Source: Candidatus Melainabacteria bacterium (GTDB lineage: Bacteria; Cyanobacteriota; Vampirovibrionia; Obscuribacterales; Obscuribacteraceae). From it: 10,677 bases of DNA. The position numbers and the translations under genes were made by a program. The stretch spans positions 1 to 10,677 of the forward strand of contig JACMKL010000414.1 in the NCBI GenBank assembly GCA_014380105.1. The letters run 5' to 3'. The number at the start of each line of letters is the position of its first letter. Position 1 is the stretch's first letter. Below are positions 6,512 to 10,677 of the stretch, one piece after another. The notes beneath the pieces are model-generated. The model was not told the origin of the DNA and ran no database searches. It saw only the letters and a program-made list of their open reading frames with translations.

Positions 6512-7642
6512 GTGCTTGAGCGTAACGAGAAAAACGAAAAGGCTAAGTTGGAAATCAAAGCCAACATCAAAGTAGTTGGCGTCGGCGGAGCCGGTTCCAA
6601 TGCAGTCAACCGCATGATCCAAGCGGGTCTTAATGGGGTTGAGTTCTGGGCCTGCAATACAGATGCCCAGGCACTCGATTTGTCGGCGGCTAAAAACCGT
6701 CTCCAGATTGGCGCAAAACTTACCCGCGGATTGGGCGCTGGCGGAAATCCGACCATCGGCACCAAAGGTGCGGAAGAAAGTCGCGAAGACATCGCACAAG
6801 CGTTGGCTGGCGCAGACATGGTATTCATCGCAGCCGGTATGGGCGGCGGCACCGGAACCGGTGCAGCACCTATCGTCGCTGAAGTAGCAAGAGAAATTGG
6901 CGCATTGACAGTCGGCGTTGTTTCCCGTCCTTTCCTTTTCGAAGGAAAGCGCCGCATGAATCAAGCGGAACTCGGCATCCAAGAAATTAAATCCCGCGTC
7001 GATACTTTGATCGTAATCCCTAACCAGAGATTGCTTGAAGTTGTCGACCACCGCGCCTCCATGCAAGAAGCCTTCGTCGAAGCCGACAAAGTCTTGATGC
7101 AAGGTGTGCAAGGTATCTCAGACATCATCACTGTGCCTGGTCTAATCAACGTCGACTTTGCCGACGTCAAGGCTATCATGGCGACTGCCGGCTCCGCCCT
7201 CATGGGTGTTGGTCGCGCAACCGGTGAAGGACGCGCAGTTGAAGCGGCACGCAATGCCATCAACAGCCCACTTCTGGAATGCACCATCGACGGTGCCTCC
7301 GGCGTTATCTTCTCAGTCACTGGTGGACCAGACTTGACACTTCACGAAGTTCAAGAAGCTGCCAATGTCATCTACTCGGCAGTATCTGATGATGCCAACA
7401 TCATCTTCGGAGCTGTACTCGATGACAGACTGCACGGCGAAGTGTTGATTACCGTCATTGCCACTGGCTTTGATATGGTTCAACAAAACAATGGTCAAGC
7501 TCGTCAACCTGCAATCTCGACGCCTCAACCACGTCAGCAGACTCAAGAGCAACCAAGACCAAATCCAGCTACAGAAACAAGAAAATCGGCTTCAGACATT
7601 CTGGACATTCCTGAATTCCTTAAGTCCCGCGGACCTAAATAA
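6512..7642 (+). CDS. ftsZ: Cell division protein FtsZ
   Basis: FtsZ is the tubulin-like GTPase that polymerises into the Z-ring at midcell and recruits the division machinery. All landmarks are present. GVGGAGSNAVNRM (23-35) is the first nucleotide loop, GGGTGTG (111-117) is the tubulin signature, and NVDFADVKAIM (213-223) is the T7 synergy loop with catalytic acidic residues. A Q/P-rich linker (about 325-358) precedes the C-terminal peptide DIPEFLKSR (365-373), which in other bacteria binds partners such as FtsA, ZipA or SepF. Length 376 is normal. The start is GTG 6512, with GAGGG (6498-6502) nine bases upstream; no ATG in frame gives a complete N-terminus. Codon use looks more C-ending than its neighbours, consistent with high expression. 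It is not next to ftsA, ftsQ or mur genes in this window, so it lies outside a classic division cluster on the visible sides. A strong terminator follows. Confidence 0.98.
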   Translation: MLERNEKNEKAKLEIKANIKVVGVGGAGSNAVNRMIQAGLNGVEFWACNTDAQALDLSAAKNRLQIGAKLTRGLGAGGNPTIGTKGAEESREDIAQALAGADMVFIAAGMGGGTGTGAAPIVAEVAREIGALTVGVVSRPFLFEGKRRMNQAELGIQEIKSRVDTLIVIPNQRLLEVVDHRASMQEAFVEADKVLMQGVQGISDIITVPGLINVDFADVKAIMATAGSALMGVGRATGEGRAVEAARNAINSPLLECTIDGASGVIFSVTGGPDLTLHEVQEAANVIYSAVSDDANIIFGAVLDDRLHGEVLITVIATGFDMVQQNNGQARQPAISTPQPRQQTQEQPRPNPATETRKSASDILDIPEFLKSRGPK

Positions 7643-7668
7643 CTTAAGTCTCTGCGAAAAACATTTAG

Positions 7669-7704
7669 ATGACCGGGCTGAAAATGCCTGGTCATTTTTC
7701 TTTT
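7669..7704 (+). terminator. Rho-independent terminator of ftsZ
   Basis: ATGACCGGGC (7669-7678) pairs with GCCTGGTCAT (7686-7695) in a 10-base-pair stem with one G-U pair and a 7-base loop. TTTTTCTTTT follows immediately on the plus strand. It starts 26 bases after the ftsZ stop, so it should end ftsZ transcription and make mtnA a separate unit. Confidence 0.9.
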
Positions 7705-7727
7705 CAAAGGCTGTAACGTGGGATAAT
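7701..7727 (+). promoter_or_regulatory. Candidate promoter of the mtnA-uricase unit
   Basis: GATAAT (7722-7727) is a good -10 match. TTTTCA (7701-7706) is a 4-of-6 match to a -35 with a short 15-base spacer, and it overlaps the T-tract of the ftsZ terminator. A promoter is expected here because a terminator precedes mtnA. The exact boxes are a guess. Confidence 0.35.
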
Positions 7728-7785
7728 CACTCCCTGTAAAGCCACGCAGGCGATTTTCGACTTCGATACTCGGCGAGAGGGATTG

Positions 7786-8886
7786 ATGCTGGAGACTGAG
7801 CAAAAAAGTCAATTGATGGACGACGGCACAATGCCGATGAAAGTTGAAGGCGGACGCATTCTTCTCATCGATCAGCGTAAACTCCCAGGCATTTTTGAAT
7901 ACTTCGACGCGACTGACCTCGATGCGATGTGCTTTGCAATTACGGATATGGTCGTCAGAGGCGCGCCGTCAATTGGAGTAGCGGCAGCACTGGGGATGGC
8001 TTACCATCTCAGTAAATTGGCGTCCGCTGGCAACATCAATATAGATGTTGTGAAAAACACAAAAGACAAACTCGATGCGACCAGACCCACAGCAGTCAAT
8101 CTCAAATGGGCGACCGAGAAAGTTTTGGATTACGCAGAAGTTTTGTTGAAACGCTCAGAGACTGGCAAAAAATTTGGAGAGCAACTCTTCTCTTACGCAG
8201 AAAGCATGCTCCAAGATCATTTGGACCGCAATCGAAAACTCAGTGAATTCGGAAGCGCAATTTTTCCCCAGGACGGAAAAGTTCTCACCCACTGTAATGC
8301 CGGATCGCTTGCGGCATGTGGCTGGGGAACAGCTCTCGGCGTAATCCGGTCGGCAAAACTAAACGGTCTTTGCCCGTCTGTCTTCGTAGACGAAACAAGA
8401 CCGCGCAATCAAGGCTCCAAGCTAACAATGTGGGAGCTTAATCAAGATAAAATTCCATGCACACTAATTAGTGACTCCATGTCAGCCTTTTTCATGGGCA
8501 GAAAAGAAATCGATCTGGTCATTACCGGTGCCGATAGAATCTCAGCCAATGGCGATTCAGCAAACAAAATTGGCACATATGGTGTCGCAGTTTTAGCCAA
8601 CTATCACAAAATCCCTTTCTACATTGCCGCTCCACTTTCAACAATTGATCCAAATATCGAAAGTGGTGCCCAAATCCCGATTGAATTTAGAGATACAGAC
8701 GAACTAAAAACCATCGATGGCAAATCCATTACCATCGAAGGCGCAGTCGCTCTTAACCCTGCTTTCGACGTCACGCCGGCTGCGCTTATCAAAGGAATAA
8801 TTACTGAAGAGGGAGTTTTGTATCCTCCATTTTCAACTTCAATAAAGGAAGCTCTAGAAAGAGACAAGTCCACTTCACGGAGATGA
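7786..8886 (+). CDS. mtnA: S-methyl-5-thioribose-1-phosphate isomerase
   Basis: MtnA converts 5-methylthioribose-1-phosphate to 5-methylthioribulose-1-phosphate in the methionine salvage pathway (cytosolic). It belongs to the eIF2B-like aldose-1-phosphate isomerase family. Counting from ATG 7786, visible landmarks are VVRGAPSIG (about 56-64), RPTAVNLKWA (100-109), HCNAGSLA with catalytic Cys170, DETRPRNQGSKLT, ITGADRISANGD with catalytic Asp250, NKIGTYG, AAPLSTID, and NPAFDVTPAALIKGIITEEG near the end. Length 366 is usual. I prefer ATG 7786 to the adjacent TTG 7783 because AGAGGGA (7776-7782) abuts the TTG but leaves room before the ATG. Slight departures from common family members (EFR for EER in the IPIE motif) are not damaging. 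Promiscuous family members act on ribose- or 5-deoxyribose-phosphates, so substrate is not fully certain. Its stop lies 3 bases before the uricase start, so the two are co-transcribed and probably coupled. No other salvage gene is visible. Confidence 0.93.
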   Translation: MLETEQKSQLMDDGTMPMKVEGGRILLIDQRKLPGIFEYFDATDLDAMCFAITDMVVRGAPSIGVAAALGMAYHLSKLASAGNINIDVVKNTKDKLDATRPTAVNLKWATEKVLDYAEVLLKRSETGKKFGEQLFSYAESMLQDHLDRNRKLSEFGSAIFPQDGKVLTHCNAGSLAACGWGTALGVIRSAKLNGLCPSVFVDETRPRNQGSKLTMWELNQDKIPCTLISDSMSAFFMGRKEIDLVITGADRISANGDSANKIGTYGVAVLANYHKIPFYIAAPLSTIDPNIESGAQIPIEFRDTDELKTIDGKSITIEGAVALNPAFDVTPAALIKGIITEEGVLYPPFSTSIKEALERDKSTSRR

Positions 8887-8889
8887 GCA

Positions 8890-9783
8890 ATGTCCAAGAC
8901 TAAGCAAGATATTGAAGGCAAGCAAGCTGACTTCGAATTAAGCGCAAACTCTTATGGCAAGTCTCAAGTCCGAATTTCAAAAATAATTCGCGATGGCGCC
9001 CGCCACGAAATCAAAGAGATGGCAGTCTCAGTCAAGCTACGTGGCGATTTCAAAGACACCTATTCAACAGGCTCAAACGCAAAAGTCGTAGCAACCGATT
9101 CAATAAAAAATACGGTTTATGCAATTGCAGCAGAGCATCCGCTCGGTGAGATAGAGTCTTTTGCCCTCACTCTAGCAAAGCATTTTCTTTCTTACGAACA
9201 GGTCGAAGCTGCAGAAATCGACATCACACAAGACTTCTGGAAACGCATTTCGCACAACGGCAGGGAGCATGAGCACTCATTTGTAAAGGGCGGAGACGAG
9301 AAACGCTTGACCCGTGTAGTGCACGACAGAAAAGGCACCACGATCGAATCAGGCATTACCGATTTGTATGTTCTCAAAACAACTGCTTCTGAATTTTTTG
9401 GTTTTGTGCGAGACAAATACACAACGCTTCAAGACGTAAACGATCGTATTTTCGCCACAGCCATTGAAGCGCGCTGGTTCTTTGATGAGGTGAAAGAAGA
9501 GCAGCCCAGAGACTACAACAATATTTTTGATTCAAACAAGAAAACTTTGCTTGAAGTTTTCGCCAGCCATCACAGTCTTTCCGTGCAGCAAACACTGTAT
9601 GTAATGGGCGAAGAACTTTTGAAACTAGACGACACAATTGCAGAAGTAAAAATCACGATGCCAAATAGACATCGCATTCCATTCAATGTTGAGCCTTTCG
9701 GTTTGAAGAATCAAAACGAGATATTCGTCACCACTGATGAGCCGTACGGGCTGATTGAAGGCGTAGTCAGACGGAAAGTCTGA
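8890..9783 (+). CDS. pucL: Uricase (factor-independent urate hydroxylase), stand-alone
   Basis: Uricase oxidises urate with O2 to 5-hydroxyisourate and H2O2 without cofactor, opening purine-ring breakdown towards allantoin. The 297-residue sequence is a full two-domain (T-fold) uricase. By my alignment from memory to the Aspergillus flavus enzyme, the triad is present as K24 (in YGK), T69 (in VATDSIKNT) and H261 (in PNRH). The substrate residues are F169, R186 (in NDRI), Q233 (in SVQ) and N259. The signature VLKTTASEFFGFVRDKYTTL spans 161-180. Unlike Bacillus subtilis PucL, it has no decarboxylase domain fused at the N-terminus. The ribosome site GGAG (8879-8882) lies inside the end of mtnA, 7 bases before the ATG, supporting translational coupling. 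No HIU hydrolase, OHCU decarboxylase or xanthine dehydrogenase gene is in the window. H2O2 production implies a catalase or peroxidase elsewhere. Confidence 0.95.
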   Translation: MSKTKQDIEGKQADFELSANSYGKSQVRISKIIRDGARHEIKEMAVSVKLRGDFKDTYSTGSNAKVVATDSIKNTVYAIAAEHPLGEIESFALTLAKHFLSYEQVEAAEIDITQDFWKRISHNGREHEHSFVKGGDEKRLTRVVHDRKGTTIESGITDLYVLKTTASEFFGFVRDKYTTLQDVNDRIFATAIEARWFFDEVKEEQPRDYNNIFDSNKKTLLEVFASHHSLSVQQTLYVMGEELLKLDDTIAEVKITMPNRHRIPFNVEPFGLKNQNEIFVTTDEPYGLIEGVVRRKV

Positions 9784-9873
9784 GTCCGTTCAATTTTGAA
9801 ACTGTTAGGATTCGGGGAAAAGCGCTTCTGGGATTCGGTACGCTGAGGGTACTAAATTTCAGAGGTCTAACGA
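9784..9873 (+). promoter_or_regulatory. Gap before the aminotransferase with an 8-base direct repeat
   Basis: This 90-base gap holds two copies of GGATTCGG (9808-9815 and 9831-9838), 23 bases apart, or about two helical turns. A GTAC...GTAC element follows (from about 9838 to 9852), and the ribosome site AGAGGT (9861-9866) lies 7 bases before the ATG at 9874. I see no terminator hairpin with a T-tract, so read-through from the uricase is possible. The repeats could be an operator, which is speculative. Confidence 0.3.
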
Positions 9874-10677
9874 ATGCACGAAGTGTTGCAGCCTAAGCCA
9901 TGTTTTCATGGCGGAGCAGTCTATCAAATAATCGGCGATGATTTTTCAGATTTGCCCAGACAAAGAGATGTGATCGACGCGGATGTGCTAGATGCCTGGT
10001 TTGAGCCGTCACCTAAGGCTGTCCAAGCTTTGCGAGATAACCTTGTCTGGTCTTTAAGAAGCTCGCCACCAGTTAGACCAACAGGTGTCGAACGCGCAAT
10101 CAGCAAATCAATTGATGTTTCCGCGGCTAATATTTTGTGCGGTGCGGGTTCCTCCAATTTGATTTTTCTCGCCCTTAGAGAACTGCTGACAATAAAATCA
10201 AAAGTTCTTATTTTAGATCCGACTTATGGAGAGTACTCTTTTCTAATATCGCAGGTAATTGGCTGCCAGCTTGATTCTTTCCAATTATGTGCAGAGGATA
10301 ACTACAAAGTAAATCTCGATTCTTTGTTAGCCAAAATCAATTCTCAAACATATGATCTGGTAATACTCGTCAACCCGAATAACCCATCAGGACAGTTTAT
10401 TGGCAAAGCAAATTTTATTGATGCATTGAACTTAATTCCGAAGTCAACTCTTGTTTGGATTGACGAGGCATACATAGACTATGTGGATAAAAGCCAGTCT
10501 CTGAGCGACTATGCGGCAAAATCAAATAACATAATTGTCTGCAAATCGCTCTCAAAAGTGCTCGCTCTGAGCGGGCTGCGAGTTGCGTATATCGTTGCTA
10601 ACAAAGCAATTGTAGAACGCCTGAGGCCATTAACTCCGCCCTGGTCACTTAGTTTGCCCGCTCAAATAATTCTGCTC
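9874..10677 (+). CDS. PLP-dependent aminotransferase, HisC/CobD-like (5' 268 codons, truncated by window edge)
   Basis: This is a fold-type I, class I/II aminotransferase. Visible motifs are the phosphate-binding GAGSSNLI (90-97), DPTYGEY (115-121), NPNNPSG (167-173), the pyridine-binding Asp197 in DEAY, and SLSK (225-228), where Lys228 should bind PLP, followed by SGLRVAY (233-239). These are close to histidinol-phosphate aminotransferase and threonine-phosphate decarboxylase (CobD). The N-terminal HGGAVYQIIG with DVLDAWFEPSP is not the usual HisC start and recalls the HGG of CobD-type proteins. The substrate cannot be decided. Candidates are histidinol-phosphate, an aromatic or keto-methylthiobutyrate acceptor, or threonine phosphate. 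The C-terminal quarter is missing because the frame runs open to the last base. ATG 9874 is supported by AGAGGT upstream. It follows uricase on the same strand after 90 bases. Family is sure; specific role is not. Confidence 0.88.
   Translation, partial: MHEVLQPKPCFHGGAVYQIIGDDFSDLPRQRDVIDADVLDAWFEPSPKAVQALRDNLVWSLRSSPPVRPTGVERAISKSIDVSAANILCGAGSSNLIFLALRELLTIKSKVLILDPTYGEYSFLISQVIGCQLDSFQLCAEDNYKVNLDSLLAKINSQTYDLVILVNPNNPSGQFIGKANFIDALNLIPKSTLVWIDEAYIDYVDKSQSLSDYAAKSNNIIVCKSLSKVLALSGLRVAYIVANKAIVERLRPLTPPWSLSLPAQIILL

Noticed and set aside
6503..7111. Long minus-strand frame (about 200 codons) opposite ftsZ
   Set aside because: It is antisense to an unmistakable ftsZ, and its composition (Cys- and His-rich without motifs) is what biased codon use in the sense gene produces.

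Overview
The window is about 10.7 kb of chromosomal bacterial DNA of moderate GC, densely coding and made mostly of conserved housekeeping and metabolic genes. It contains no tRNA or rRNA gene, insertion sequence, phage gene or CRISPR array that I can see. UvrA, FtsZ with a DIPEFLKSR tail, a membrane-anchored Ser/Thr kinase and exported TPR proteins fit a bacterium outside the well-studied groups. The gene style recalls the non-photosynthetic cyanobacterial relatives (Melainabacteria/Vampirovibrionia, e.g. Obscuribacterales), but that assignment is an impression, not a demonstration.

Minus-strand block (1-4121). Three genes are read leftwards, in the order DUF445-family membrane-associated protein, Ser/Thr protein kinase with one C-terminal transmembrane helix, and uvrA (N-terminal 396 codons only; the gene leaves the window). 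The DUF445 and kinase genes are 34 bases apart and probably form an operon. uvrA follows after about 140 bases and may have its own promoter.

Divergent region (4122-4428). This non-coding stretch separates the minus-strand block from the plus-strand genes. It holds a possible -10 box and a small hairpin.

Plus-strand block (4429-10677). Two adjacent TPR-repeat proteins with signal-like N-termini are separated by 9 bases. A roughly 300-base structured, promoter-bearing leader follows, then ftsZ (GTG start) with a clear Rho-independent terminator. After that comes a metabolic run. mtnA (methylthioribose-1-phosphate isomerase) lies 3 bases before a stand-alone uricase, and a HisC/CobD-like PLP aminotransferase begins 90 bases later and is cut by the window end. 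The uricase keeps every catalytic residue I could align from memory to the Aspergillus enzyme.

How they may work together. MtnA and uricase are tightly coupled and can be linked through adenine: methylthioadenosine breakdown gives methylthioribose-1-phosphate (the MtnA substrate) plus adenine, which can be oxidised through hypoxanthine and xanthine to urate. The aminotransferase could supply the last step of methionine salvage or act in histidine or cobalamin metabolism. These links are inference. No clearly novel defence or mobile system is visible. The most unusual points are the mtnA-uricase coupling, the 12-base coding repeat in the kinase linker, and the folded ftsZ leader.
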